Below, piece after piece: positions 21,540-30,985 of a stretch of 64,000 bases of DNA. The notes beneath the pieces are model-generated. The model ran no database searches and was not told where the DNA came from. It worked only from the letters and a program-made list of their open reading frames with translations. How positions within the stretch are numbered: position 1 is the first letter of the stretch; every line of letters begins with the position of its first letter. Position numbers and translations under genes: made by a program. Source of the stretch: Acidobacteriota bacterium (GTDB lineage: Bacteria; Acidobacteriota; Terriglobia; Acidiferrales; UBA7541). The DNA lies in NCBI GenBank assembly GCA_013289695.1, contig JABCZK010000004.1, positions 62,001 through 126,000 of the forward strand, in the 5' to 3' direction.

Positions 21540-22670
21540 ATGACTCAACGATTCCAAAAAATGCCCATGCGCGCCGCAGCAACGGTGGTTCTGCCAGCGA
21601 TCCTGCTCTGGCTTTCCGCCTGCAGCGCCAAGACGGCCGAGACGGCGCCGAACCTCGCCGTTCCGGTAACGGTAGCGAAAGCCGTGCAGAAGACCGTCCC
21701 GATCAATCTGACGGCAATCGGCACGGCAGAAGCGTTCTCGACAGTTTCGATCAAGAGCCAAGTGAATGCGATTCTGGAGCAAGTGCATTTCAAGCAGGGC
21801 GACTTCGTCAAGAAGGGCGACCTGCTTTTTACGCTCGATGCCAGGCCGTTCCAGTCGGCCCTCGCGCAGTCTGAAGCGAATCTCGCGCGGGACCAGGCGC
21901 AGGCTGAACTGAATCAGGTGCAATCCGCGCGCTATGAAAAACTCTATGCCGCGGGCGTCGCGCCCAAAGAGCAGTACGACCAGATGAAAGCCACCGCGGA
22001 CGCGCAGGAAGCGTTGGTTCACGCCGACCAGGCCGCAGTGCAATCCTCCAAGCTGCAGCTGCAGTACTGTACGATTTATTCACCGACCGACGGCCGCACC
22101 GGAGCTTTGCAGGTGTATCCCGGAAACCTGGTGAAAGAGAACGACGTTCCGATTCTGGTGGTGATCAACCAGATTTCACCAATCTTCGTGGATTTCTCCG
22201 TGCCGGAACAATATTTAGGCGTCGTGAAAAAATATATGAGCGGCGGCCGTCTGCAGATCGAGGCAACGCCCTACGGTGAAACCGTCTCCGAAGTCGGCTA
22301 TCTCACGTTCGTGGATAACAACGTGGACAACACCACCGGAACGATCAAGCTGAAAGGAACTTTTCCGAACGAAGACCACCGCTTGTGGCCGGGGCAATTC
22401 TCCGTCGTTTCATTGCGTCTGGCGGAAGAAGAGAAGGCCATCGTGGTTCCGTCACAAGCAGTGCAAACTGGCCAGACCGGTGATTTCATCTTCGTAGTGA
22501 ATGCACAGCAGAGGGTGGAATCGCGCCCGGTGAAAGTAGCGCGGCAACTGGAAGGCGAATCAGTAATCTCGAGCGGCATCGCGCCCGGAGACACGGTTGT
22601 CACCGACGGACAGTTGCGCCTGATTCCCGGTATACAAGTCCAAGTGAAGGCAGCCGGCGCGGGAAACTAG
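21540..22670 (+). CDS. RND efflux periplasmic adaptor (membrane fusion lipoprotein)
   Basis: 376 residues from the ATG at 21540. The signal sequence ends in WLSACSAK, a lipobox with the lipidated Cys, so the protein is anchored in the inner membrane facing the periplasm. The biotinyl-lipoyl hairpin (VHFKQGDFVKKGDLLFTLD), coiled hairpin and beta-barrel regions are typical of HlyD/AcrA adaptors, and the C-terminus has the GIAPGDTVVTDGQLRL segment. It lies 19 bases before the RND pump gene. The 244-base gap before it has no clear promoter; a 6-bp inverted repeat (CGCTAC/GTAGCG) follows pgl. Confidence 0.93.
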   Translation: MTQRFQKMPMRAAATVVLPAILLWLSACSAKTAETAPNLAVPVTVAKAVQKTVPINLTAIGTAEAFSTVSIKSQVNAILEQVHFKQGDFVKKGDLLFTLDARPFQSALAQSEANLARDQAQAELNQVQSARYEKLYAAGVAPKEQYDQMKATADAQEALVHADQAAVQSSKLQLQYCTIYSPTDGRTGALQVYPGNLVKENDVPILVVINQISPIFVDFSVPEQYLGVVKKYMSGGRLQIEATPYGETVSEVGYLTFVDNNVDNTTGTIKLKGTFPNEDHRLWPGQFSVVSLRLAEEEKAIVVPSQAVQTGQTGDFIFVVNAQQRVESRPVKVARQLEGESVISSGIAPGDTVVTDGQLRLIPGIQVQVKAAGAGN

Positions 22671-22689
22671 AGAAGTTCGCGGCACAAAG

Positions 22690-25600
22690 ATGATCAGCAT
22701 CGCCGAACCATTTGTTCGCCGTCCGGTCATGACCACTCTGGTCATGCTGGCGATTCTGCTGTTCGGAATCCTTGGCTATCGCGCGCTCGCCGTCAGCGAG
22801 CTTCCCAACGTTGATTATCCGACGATTCAAGTGGGCGCTTCGCTTCCTGGCGCAAGTCCCGACACCGTGGCTTCGGCGATCGCCACGCCTCTCGAAAAAC
22901 AGTTCTCAACCATCGCTGGCATTGATTCGATGACGTCCTCGAGTTCGCTCGGCGGAACTTCGATTACCTTGCAGTTCGACCTGAGCCGCAACATTGATGG
23001 CGCAGCGCAAGACGTGCAGGCGGCGATCTCGCGCGCTTCTTCGCAGCTGCCGCCGAACATGCCCACGCCGCCGACGTACAACAAGGTGAATCCGGCGGAC
23101 CAGCCCATCCTGTACATCGCCATGGGCTCGAAAACTCTGCCCGGTTACACCGTGGACCGTTACGCGGAAACGCTGATGGGCCAGCGGATTTCCATGGTCA
23201 AAGGCGTGGCGCAGGTGCAAGTGTACGGGTCGCAGAAATATTCAGTGCGCATACAGCTCGATCCGCAGGCCATGGCCACGCGGCAAATCGGCATTGACGA
23301 AGTTCACGCCGCGGTGCAGAACGGCAACGTAAACCTGCCGGTGGGAACTTTGTACGGCGACCATCGCGCATTCACTCTGCAGGCCGACGGCCAACTGACG
23401 CATGCATCAGTGTACCGTCCGCTGATCATCGCGTATCGCAACGGTTCACCGGTGCGGCTGGAAGACGTCGGTCAAGTTTTGGACAGCGTGCAAGATAATC
23501 GTGTGGCGAACTGGTGGAACGACACCGAATCCGTGGTGCTCGCGATCGAACGCCAACCCGGCACGAACACCGTGGAAGTTGTGGATGCAGTGAAACAGTT
23601 GCTGCCGCAGTTTCGCGCGATCATTCCGCCGTCCATTGAAATGGCAACACTGTATGACGCGTCGGAATCCATTCGCAATTCCGTTGCGGACGTGAAGTTC
23701 ACGCTGTTTCTGGCGATCGCGCTGGTGATCCTGGTTATTTTTCTGTTTTTGCGAAATCTTTCCGCCACGCTGATTCCCAGTTTTGCGCTCCCGATGTCCA
23801 TCATCGGCACGTTCGGCGTGATGTACGTGCTGAACTACACGATTGATAATCTGTCGCTGATGGCGCTGACGCTCTCGGTGGGCTTCGTGGTGGACGACGC
23901 CATCGTGATGCTGGAAAACATCGTCCGGCACATGGAAATGGGCGAAAGCGTGATGGAAGCGGCGCTGAGCGGTTCGCGCGAGATCGGTTTCACGATTCTT
24001 TCGATGACCGTTTCGCTCGCGGCTGTGTTCTTGCCTGTGTTCCTGATGGGCGGAATCATGGGGCGGCTACTGCACGAGTTTGCGGTGGTCATCATCACCG
24101 CGATTCTGGTTTCCGGCTTCGTTTCGTTGACGCTCACACCGATGCTGTGCAGCCGTTTTCTGCGTCCGGTGGCCGAGCAGAAGCATGGCAGCGTCTATAT
24201 GGCACTGGAGCGATTTTTCGATCGGTTGCTGCACTACTACGATGTTTCGCTGCAGTGGTCGCTGCGCCACCGCGTATTCGTGATGGCGGTTTCGGCCGTC
24301 ATTTTGATTGCTACTGTCTGGCAATTCGTGGTGATACCGAAAGGATTCCTGCCGCCGGAAGACCGCTCCCAGATTTTCATTTCCACCGAGGCGCAGCAGG
24401 GAATTTCGTTTGATTCGATGCGGACCCACCAGCTGGAACTGAACAAAATTGCCCTGGCTGATCCCAACGTGCGGGATTTCTTTTCGGGCGTGGGCGATTT
24501 CTCGTCGAGCAATTCGGGAATCATGTTCCTGCACCTGAAAGACCGTCCCGACCGCGCGCTGATTCCCAATCAAACGATACTGGCGTGGCAAGACAAATAC
24601 GGCACGGTTCCGATCGTGGGTGGCGCGCTGCGAGCGATCTCGCCGCTTTTCGCGCATCGCACCACCATCGACGAAGTGATCGCCGAATTGAGTGTGAAAT
24701 TCGCAACCGTAACCGGCATGAACGCCTACATGCAAAATCTGCCGCCGATCCAGGTGGGCGGCGAACTCACCAAGAGCCAGTACCAGCTCACGCTGCAAAG
24801 CCCAGACACTCAGGAGCTGTACCGAGAGTCAACGACCTTTCAACAAAAGATGGCCAAGCTTCCGGGCTTACAAGATGTGACCAGCGACCTGCTGATCGCG
24901 AATCCGCAAGTGAATGTCAACATTGATCGCGACAAAGCTTCGGCGCTGGGCGTCACGGCCGAGCAAATCGAGGATGCGCTCTACACGGCGTACGGTCAGC
25001 GCCAGATTTCCACTATTTACGCGCCCAACGACGAATACTGGGTGATCATGGAGCTGCAGGATAAGTACCAGAAAGATCCCGCGGCTCTTTCCATGCTTTA
25101 TATTCGCTCGACCGGTGGCACGCTCGTGCCCTTGAACGCAGTCGCCAGTCTTACGTCCAGTCTCGGGCCGCTCACTGTAAATCACTTTGGCCAACTACCG
25201 GCCGTTACGATCTCTTTTAATCTAGCGAACGACACGGCCATCGGCGACGCCGTGGATTCCGTGAAGCGACTGGCGCGCGAAGAACTTCCTCCCACGGTGA
25301 CCGCGCAATTTCAAGGAACTGCGAAAGCATTCGAGGCGTCGCTCACCGGTCTGGGCTTGCTGCTCCTGATGGCGATTCTGGTGATTTACATCGTGCTGGG
25401 AATTTTGTACGAGAGCTTCATTCACCCGATCACGATTCTTTCCGGGCTGCCGTCTGCAGCTTTCGGCGCGCTGCTCACGCTGCAGATTTTCCACCTGAGC
25501 CTGGACCTCTATGGTTTCGTGGGCGTGATCATGCTGATCGGGATCGTGAAGAAAAACGCGATTATGATGGTTGATTTTGCCGTGGAGCGCGAGCGCACCG

Positions 25601-25914
25601 GACATAAGACCGCGGCGGAAGCGATCTACGAAGGCTGCCTGATTCGCTTCCGTCCGATCACCATGACGACGATGGCGGCATTGATGGGCACCGCGCCCAT
25701 TGCGTTCGGCGTCGGCGCGGGCGCCGACGCGCGACGCCCGCTGGGGCTAGCCGTGGTCGGCGGACTGATCTTCTCGCAAATGGTAACGCTGTACCTTACG
25801 CCTGTTTTCTACACGTACATGGATACGTTCCAGGGGTGGCTGGCGGACCGTTTTGGGAAAGTGACCGGAAAAAGGAATGCCGATCTTGCGGATGGCCACG
25901 TTTCCGCGGATTAG
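22690..25914 (+). CDS. RND multidrug efflux pump, AcrB/MdtB-like (HAE1)
   Basis: Inner-membrane proton-driven pump of 1074 residues with the standard 12-helix architecture and two large periplasmic loops. The proton-relay helix has GFVVDDAIVMLEN with the paired Asp residues. The N-terminus (FVRRPVMTTLVMLAILLFG) and the GIVKKNAIMMVDFA helix are family hallmarks. It works with the adaptor encoded just upstream. No outer-membrane channel gene is adjacent, so a TolC-like partner must be encoded elsewhere. Substrate cannot be read from the sequence. Confidence 0.96.
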   Translation: MISIAEPFVRRPVMTTLVMLAILLFGILGYRALAVSELPNVDYPTIQVGASLPGASPDTVASAIATPLEKQFSTIAGIDSMTSSSSLGGTSITLQFDLSRNIDGAAQDVQAAISRASSQLPPNMPTPPTYNKVNPADQPILYIAMGSKTLPGYTVDRYAETLMGQRISMVKGVAQVQVYGSQKYSVRIQLDPQAMATRQIGIDEVHAAVQNGNVNLPVGTLYGDHRAFTLQADGQLTHASVYRPLIIAYRNGSPVRLEDVGQVLDSVQDNRVANWWNDTESVVLAIERQPGTNTVEVVDAVKQLLPQFRAIIPPSIEMATLYDASESIRNSVADVKFTLFLAIALVILVIFLFLRNLSATLIPSFALPMSIIGTFGVMYVLNYTIDNLSLMALTLSVGFVVDDAIVMLENIVRHMEMGESVMEAALSGSREIGFTILSMTVSLAAVFLPVFLMGGIMGRLLHEFAVVIITAILVSGFVSLTLTPMLCSRFLRPVAEQKHGSVYMALERFFDRLLHYYDVSLQWSLRHRVFVMAVSAVILIATVWQFVVIPKGFLPPEDRSQIFISTEAQQGISFDSMRTHQLELNKIALADPNVRDFFSGVGDFSSSNSGIMFLHLKDRPDRALIPNQTILAWQDKYGTVPIVGGALRAISPLFAHRTTIDEVIAELSVKFATVTGMNAYMQNLPPIQVGGELTKSQYQLTLQSPDTQELYRESTTFQQKMAKLPGLQDVTSDLLIANPQVNVNIDRDKASALGVTAEQIEDALYTAYGQRQISTIYAPNDEYWVIMELQDKYQKDPAALSMLYIRSTGGTLVPLNAVASLTSSLGPLTVNHFGQLPAVTISFNLANDTAIGDAVDSVKRLAREELPPTVTAQFQGTAKAFEASLTGLGLLLLMAILVIYIVLGILYESFIHPITILSGLPSAAFGALLTLQIFHLSLDLYGFVGVIMLIGIVKKNAIMMVDFAVERERTGHKTAAEAIYEGCLIRFRPITMTTMAALMGTAPIAFGVGAGADARRPLGLAVVGGLIFSQMVTLYLTPVFYTYMDTFQGWLADRFGKVTGKRNADLADGHVSAD

Positions 25915-26131
25915 CAAGCTCGGAGAACGGAATTTCCTCGCTTCGTAACCGCTTCGTCCGGTTGTCCGTAGGGACAGGTGCGTGTGACAAGCTGTACCAA
26001 AACTACCTGTCAGTTCGTACCATTGACCGAACCGAGCCTGCTGTTTAGCATGGGGTTAGGACGCGCATGCGTCCCGGAATGTGGGATTGCTTACCCGTGT
26101 TTCGTGCCGGCCTCGCGGGGAGTCAATCAGG

Positions 26132-26470
26132 ATGCCGTTTGCCGAAGACCTACCAAGAGATATAAGAATGCGCCGCAAACGGCGCGGTCCGCGGATGAAT
26201 TCGCGCGTGCCAGTGACTATCCAGTTGAACGGGCAGGCGGGCCCGCTGAGCCAGGAACCTGCGATTACCCGCGTGGTGAATGCCTACGGCTGCCTGCTGG
26301 TATCTCCAAAGGAAGTTGAATTGCAACAAAGATTGCGTGTGACGAATCTGGCTACGCGCCGAGCCGTGGATGGGCATGTCGTCTGGAAGGGAATGCAGCG
26401 CCCGGACGGGTGGGATGTGGGAGTAGAGTTTATTTCGGCCGACCAAAACTTCTGGGGTGTGGAGCTTTGA
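26132..26470 (+). CDS. PilZ-domain protein 1 (divergent)
   Basis: 112 residues and essentially only the domain. The c-di-GMP-binding RxxxR motif appears as RMNSR. The second motif (usually D/NxSxxG) is degenerate, VNAYG, so binding may be weak or lost. It ends in a DVGVEF and FWGVEL pattern seen in PilZ-like proteins. The ATG at 26132 has GGGGAG upstream. The 217-base gap before it contains a short inverted repeat (TGTCC/GGACA, 25963-25976) and the hexamer GTACCA twice, nothing firm. Its stop overlaps the next gene. Confidence 0.65.
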   Translation: MPFAEDLPRDIRMRRKRRGPRMNSRVPVTIQLNGQAGPLSQEPAITRVVNAYGCLLVSPKEVELQQRLRVTNLATRRAVDGHVVWKGMQRPDGWDVGVEFISADQNFWGVEL

Positions 26471-26946
26471 AACTCGAACCGTTAAGGGTCCCTGCTTCGA
26501 AATCATTTTCAACGCACACGAAAACGGCGTTGGCGCCCGCGCGCGCGATGGCACCGACGACTCCGACGCGAACCTCCAAGTCTGGAGTATCCGGCGAATT
26601 GCAAACTGCCGCCGGAGAAGATCGGCGCAGCAGCCAGCGCGTGCTGGTGCGTGTGCGCGCACGCCTGCACGTGGCGCTGAACGGCACGCCAACGACATTT
26701 GAAACCGTGACGCTGAGCGTGAACAATCACGGCGCGATGATTATTCTGAAGCAAGGTTTGCTGCCGGACACCCGCTTCGTGCTGGAGCACTCCGGAACGA
26801 GAGAACGGGTGGCCTGCAAAGTGGTTCGCCCCTCTCGCGAAATGCCAGACGGATTTCAGATCCCCATCGAATTCGATTCTCCGGCTCCCAATTTCTGGAG
26901 GATTGCATTTCCGCCCAACGATTGGCGCCCACTCGACGATTTGTAG
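26467..26946 (+). CDS. PilZ-domain protein 2
   Basis: About 159 residues from a TTG at 26467 that overlaps the stop of PilZ protein 1 (TTGA), with GGAG just upstream; an ATG at 26548 is the alternative. The first 50 residues are a basic, Pro/Thr/Ser-rich linker. The domain has RRSSQR as the RxxxR motif, VRVRARLHV and a diverged second motif LSVNNHGAMI. The C-terminus has PIEFDSPAPNFWRIAFPP, similar to the ending of PilZ protein 1, so the pair may be a tandem duplication. Likely a c-di-GMP effector or a relic of one. Confidence 0.65.
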   Translation: MKLEPLRVPASKSFSTHTKTALAPARAMAPTTPTRTSKSGVSGELQTAAGEDRRSSQRVLVRVRARLHVALNGTPTTFETVTLSVNNHGAMIILKQGLLPDTRFVLEHSGTRERVACKVVRPSREMPDGFQIPIEFDSPAPNFWRIAFPPNDWRPLDDL

Positions 26947-26991
26947 AGCGCAGATTCGTGCCGACGAAAAGATCGCGTTGAATCAATTTGC

Positions 26992-28002
26992 TTAGGCGAA
27001 GGGAAGTTTGCGCAGGTCGAGGTTCCCGCCCGAGAGGATGATGCCGATCTTCTTGCCCGCGGCGCCGATTTTTCGAAACAGCGCCGGCGCGGCGGCCACG
27101 GCGCCGGAAGGCTCCACGACCAGTTTGGTGCGCTCCCACAACAGCAGCATGGCCTGCACGATTTCTTCTTCCGTCACCAGCGAAACTTCGTCCACTCGTT
27201 CGCGAAGAATTGAAAACGTAAGCGGGCACAACGTGGCGCGCAAGCCGTCCGCGATGGTTTCAGTGGATGCCGCGGGCTCGATTTTTCCAGAGGCGAGCGA
27301 GCGGTAAACGTCGTCCGCGTTGCGCGGCTCACCGCCAATCACGCGAATCGCGGGGAGCAGACTTTTTGCGGCGATTGCGGTGCCGCTGAGCAGGCCGCCA
27401 CCGCTTGTCGGAGTGATTACCGCATCGAGATCAGGAATTTCCTCGAGCAACTCCAGCGCCGCGGTTCCCTGGCCGGCTATCACCCGCGCATCATCGTAAG
27501 GATGCACCAGATGCGCGCCGGTTCGCTTGAGCACCTCGGCGGTGACGGCCTCGCGCGACGCGATATTCGGCTCGCTTTCGGTGATTTGTCCGCCGTAGGC
27601 TTCCACCGCGCCCTTCTTTGCCGGCGAGGAGTTTCGCGGCATCACGATATAGGCGGGGATTCCGCGCCAGCGCGCCGCCTGGGACAGCGCCGCGGCGTGA
27701 TTACCGGAAGAGGGCGCGGCCACGCCAAATTTAGCTTGCTCGTCCGTCAGCGAGAAGACGCCGTTTGTGGCGCCACGAATCTTGAAAGAGCCTGTCTTTT
27801 GCAGGTTTTCGCACTTGAAGAAGAGTCGGGCGCCTGCGATGTGGTCGAGCGACGCGCAGGTAATGACGGGCGTACGGTGGATGCGCGGTGCGATAAGGCG
27901 ATGCGCCGCGCGAATAGCGTCCAGAGTCAGGTTGGCCGCGGGAAAGTTGAGCGGCTCGTGCGCGTGGGGCTGGAATTCGGTTGATTTGCTATGAGCGGAC
28001 AT
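26992..28002 (-). CDS. Threonine dehydratase / serine racemase-like PLP enzyme
   Basis: Fold-type II PLP enzyme of 336 residues. The PLP lysine is in TGSFKIRGA, the phosphate-binding loop is TSGGGLLSG and the SSGNHAAAL segment binds the substrate carboxylate. There is no C-terminal ACT regulatory domain, so it resembles catabolic threonine ammonia-lyase or serine racemase rather than biosynthetic IlvA. Product would be 2-oxobutanoate or D-serine/pyruvate. It is convergent with PilZ protein 2, with 45 bases between the stops. Confidence 0.88.
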   Translation of the reverse strand: MSAHSKSTEFQPHAHEPLNFPAANLTLDAIRAAHRLIAPRIHRTPVITCASLDHIAGARLFFKCENLQKTGSFKIRGATNGVFSLTDEQAKFGVAAPSSGNHAAALSQAARWRGIPAYIVMPRNSSPAKKGAVEAYGGQITESEPNIASREAVTAEVLKRTGAHLVHPYDDARVIAGQGTAALELLEEIPDLDAVITPTSGGGLLSGTAIAAKSLLPAIRVIGGEPRNADDVYRSLASGKIEPAASTETIADGLRATLCPLTFSILRERVDEVSLVTEEEIVQAMLLLWERTKLVVEPSGAVAAAPALFRKIGAAGKKIGIILSGGNLDLRKLPFA

Positions 28003-28191
28003 GGTGCACGCAGTCGAGCATTATGGCACATCCCGCGCGAAAACGGATTCGGCGCACGCGCGGCGTCAGTCACGCACGCCAGGGAACATTAGAAATCCTG
28101 ACGCGGCTGGGGGCAAATGCCACCCTCAACATCACCCTTCCAGAAGTGCCTTCGAGAACGATCCAGAACGAAAGCTCCCGAGCAGGAGTCT

Positions 28192-28605
28192 ATGTCTAGC
28201 CACGAGCGTCGTATCGCCCCGCGGAAATCCTACGCAATTCCTGTGCGAATTAATGTGATCACCGAACAATATGCGATGGTGGGATCGACGGGGGCGGCGA
28301 CTGTACCGGCGCAGGCGAACGCGAAATTATTGTCAACCATTGCGCTGCCGCAGCAGGACGAAATCATAAATCTGTCCGAGCGCGGCATCGGATTCAAGGC
28401 ACCGCAAAGTCTCAACATTGGGGAAAATGTGGAAATCTGTTTTGCGCTGCCCACAGCATTGACCGCGCGCGCGCCGGAAGATGTGCGTTGCAGCGCTCGC
28501 GTGGTGCGCGTGGAGAAGGATCGGGAGACGAACGGAACGATGGCAATCGGCGCGACCATTGACCGCCTGGAGCGCACTGCAGTGACGCGGAATTGGGCCA
28601 ACTAG
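28192..28605 (+). CDS. PilZ-domain protein 3 (canonical)
   Basis: 137 residues. Both c-di-GMP motifs are intact: RIAPRKSY provides the RxxxR element and NLSERGIGF the NxSxxG element, so nucleotide binding is likely. An insertion rich in Ala/Thr sits between them. The ATG at 28192 follows AGGAG at ideal spacing; a longer frame from 28117 is not convincing. It is convergent with the beta-propeller gene. Confidence 0.82.
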   Translation: MSSHERRIAPRKSYAIPVRINVITEQYAMVGSTGAATVPAQANAKLLSTIALPQQDEIINLSERGIGFKAPQSLNIGENVEICFALPTALTARAPEDVRCSARVVRVEKDRETNGTMAIGATIDRLERTAVTRNWAN

Positions 28606-28635
28606 CGCGTTGTGCGGTGGAATTAGGCGCCGCCA

Positions 28636-30957
28636 TTACCTGGCAGGCCGCGCAGTCACGGTGAAAGTCACCTGCGCCGCCGCGGTGTTGTCAAAGCGGT
28701 CGGAAATCTGCACGGCGATCGTGTGCAGCCCGGGCGCAACGCCCGGAAGTTCCAGCTGATAACTTTCCTTCGGCCCGTCCGACAGTCCACCTGTGGGAAA
28801 TACGATTAGCCAATCACCGGCATCCACACTGTACTGCGCTTTGGTGATCGCTAGGCCGGAGCTTACTCCCTCAAACGAAATCTTCGCGGCCGCGCCGCTG
28901 GTGTCCGCACGGAGGTTTTCGATGCGCGGCGCAGTGTTTTGAATTTCGAAGCGCTCGCTGGTGCGCTCGTTGGTGAGCGCCTGGCTCGGGGGATTCGAAG
29001 GCAAATCCGAAGCTACAATTTTCAGATAGTAGGCGCCGTCGGGCATGGTGGTGCTGTCCCAGGAATAAAAGTGCTGCGTGAGTTTGTCTTTCAACAGGCG
29101 CCAGATTTGTTCGCCCTCGCCACGATAGTAAACCGAGAAGGCCAGATCATCGTCGTTGTCGTCGTGCGCGCTCCAGAGGACGCTCTGGTAGCCTTTTTCT
29201 TCGAAGCCCTGAGGCGGCACGTCCATCTTCAGCGACTTGGACGAAGTATCCAGTATCGCGCCGATATTTGGAAACGGAGTGACGCCGCCGGCACGCTGGG
29301 GCGTTTTCAGTTGCACGGATGCGGGGCTTGCCGGGCCTCCAGGCGAGGCGGAAAATCCCTGCACGCGGACGCCAGGACCTTGAATGGCGATATCGTCCAC
29401 GACGGGCGCTACATTTTCCGGCTGGTAAGCCACGCTGACCCAGGAAACTTCCGGCGCATCGCGCTTCTCGGAGGCTTGAAATACCGCCTTCCATTGCAGG
29501 AAACGCGCCGGCGGACAGCTGATGGATTCGCCGCTTGCGCTCTTGTAAGGGCCGGACCACGGGCTCCATTCTTTTTCGGGGTTTGCAGTGTTGCCGGAAC
29601 GCACGTAAAAGGAAACCTTTCCCTGCGTTGCGCCGTTTTCGCCCCACCACGTCAAGCGCCCCCAGTGCGAGAATATCTTGGCGTCGAAGGGGTCGGACTC
29701 GAAGCTGCCCTGCGCTTCCTGGGCCGGGCCCAACGTGAAAATTTTTCCGGGGTTGGCGGTGCCGACGAGCAGGTGGCCATCGCGTCCTGCGATCAAGCTG
29801 GTTACCTGCGAGGAAGCAGTCTTGGCGACGATGGAATAAATATTGTCGCCTGGGAGCTCGATGATGGCGCCTTTATTTCCCGTGCCCAGAAGGAGCTTTC
29901 CGCTCGGCGAAATACCCATCGAAAAAACGATTTCTTCGCGCGAGGTCCAGAGCGTTTCTCGCGAGCCTGTGGGTGAAATCTTTACTACTTGCGATCCTCC
30001 GGTGGTGGATGGGAAGACAGTGAACGCGGGAGGAGGTTGCGCGGATGCGGCGGCCTGGAGTGCCAGCGTCACGGCGCCCTGAGCCGAAAGCGCCGGAGCT
30101 GTCGCTGCGGGTTGCGGTGTGATCAGTGGCTGTGGGCTTGGGGCCGCGGGGCGTTGTTTTTCGCCGATCGCGGCGGCGTAGAGGTTTCCGCTGGAATCCG
30201 TGAGCAGCGAGGTCACTTCCTTTTTGTCCGTTTCGTAGACGACGAAGGATGCGCCGGCCTTCGGCGCAGCTTGCGAATCCTTCGCGCCGGTCGCGCGCGC
30301 GATTTCGATGCGCAGAATCAATCCATCCGGGTCTGTGCCGACGAGGAGATTGCCTTTCGCGTCGAAGGCGAGCGAGCGGGCGTGGCGTTCGTCACTTTGA
30401 TAAAAGAGCTGAACCTTGCCGTCGGGAGTTACAGCGAATATTTCGCCTTTATCGCCGGTTCCCACGAATAGAGTCCCTTGGGCGTCCAACGCGAGCGCCC
30501 AGATATATTTCGATTTGGGATCGAAGAAGATGGACTTCTGCCCGTCGGGCGTGACTTTGTAGACTTTGCCGTCCGGCGACGTGCCTACGTAGAGATTGTC
30601 GTGCGCATCGAAAGCGATGGTTTGCGCGGAAAGTTCCGGAGCTTCGAAGACTGTGGTGGGCTTGGTTGGGTCGTCGAAGCGCAGCACTTTTGCATCGGAG
30701 CCGCCCGCGGCATAGACGCGGCCGCGCGAATCCGTGCGCAGCGCCCAGAGATACATCAAATCGGGGTCGGAGAACGCTGAGAATTGCGGCGCGGGAACCA
30801 GCTTGCCGTCGCTGCGGATGGCCACACCTTTGGCAGTGCCCTTCTCGAAGTCCGAGTAATCGGATTGCCGCCAGAAATGGGTGTGCTCGGCGTACACGAG
30901 CGCGGGCGCGGTGAGCCCCATCGCCAGAAGGCACGTGAAGATGAGTCGCCGTGTCAT
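28636..30957 (-). CDS. Secreted beta-propeller protein of unknown function
   Basis: 773 residues. A signal peptide (ending ALVYAEH) leads into a propeller of about six to seven NHL/SMP-30-like repeats with the pattern hhhhDxxGxLhVGTxxxGxIhxh (for example LDAQGTLFVGTGDKGEIFAV). A Pro/Ala-rich insertion lies near residues 255-300. The C-terminal half has two or more beta-sandwich-like regions, including PDGAYYLKIVASD and a VTFTVTARPAR end. Exported and probably extracytoplasmic or surface bound. The ATG at 30957 has AAGGAG ten bases upstream. It follows the S55-type gene by 28 bases and is probably cotranscribed with it. Confidence 0.75.
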   Translation of the reverse strand: MTRRLIFTCLLAMGLTAPALVYAEHTHFWRQSDYSDFEKGTAKGVAIRSDGKLVPAPQFSAFSDPDLMYLWALRTDSRGRVYAAGGSDAKVLRFDDPTKPTTVFEAPELSAQTIAFDAHDNLYVGTSPDGKVYKVTPDGQKSIFFDPKSKYIWALALDAQGTLFVGTGDKGEIFAVTPDGKVQLFYQSDERHARSLAFDAKGNLLVGTDPDGLILRIEIARATGAKDSQAAPKAGASFVVYETDKKEVTSLLTDSSGNLYAAAIGEKQRPAAPSPQPLITPQPAATAPALSAQGAVTLALQAAASAQPPPAFTVFPSTTGGSQVVKISPTGSRETLWTSREEIVFSMGISPSGKLLLGTGNKGAIIELPGDNIYSIVAKTASSQVTSLIAGRDGHLLVGTANPGKIFTLGPAQEAQGSFESDPFDAKIFSHWGRLTWWGENGATQGKVSFYVRSGNTANPEKEWSPWSGPYKSASGESISCPPARFLQWKAVFQASEKRDAPEVSWVSVAYQPENVAPVVDDIAIQGPGVRVQGFSASPGGPASPASVQLKTPQRAGGVTPFPNIGAILDTSSKSLKMDVPPQGFEEKGYQSVLWSAHDDNDDDLAFSVYYRGEGEQIWRLLKDKLTQHFYSWDSTTMPDGAYYLKIVASDLPSNPPSQALTNERTSERFEIQNTAPRIENLRADTSGAAAKISFEGVSSGLAITKAQYSVDAGDWLIVFPTGGLSDGPKESYQLELPGVAPGLHTIAVQISDRFDNTAAAQVTFTVTARPAR

Positions 30958-30985
30958 TGCTGCCAATCTCCTTTACTGCTGGACG

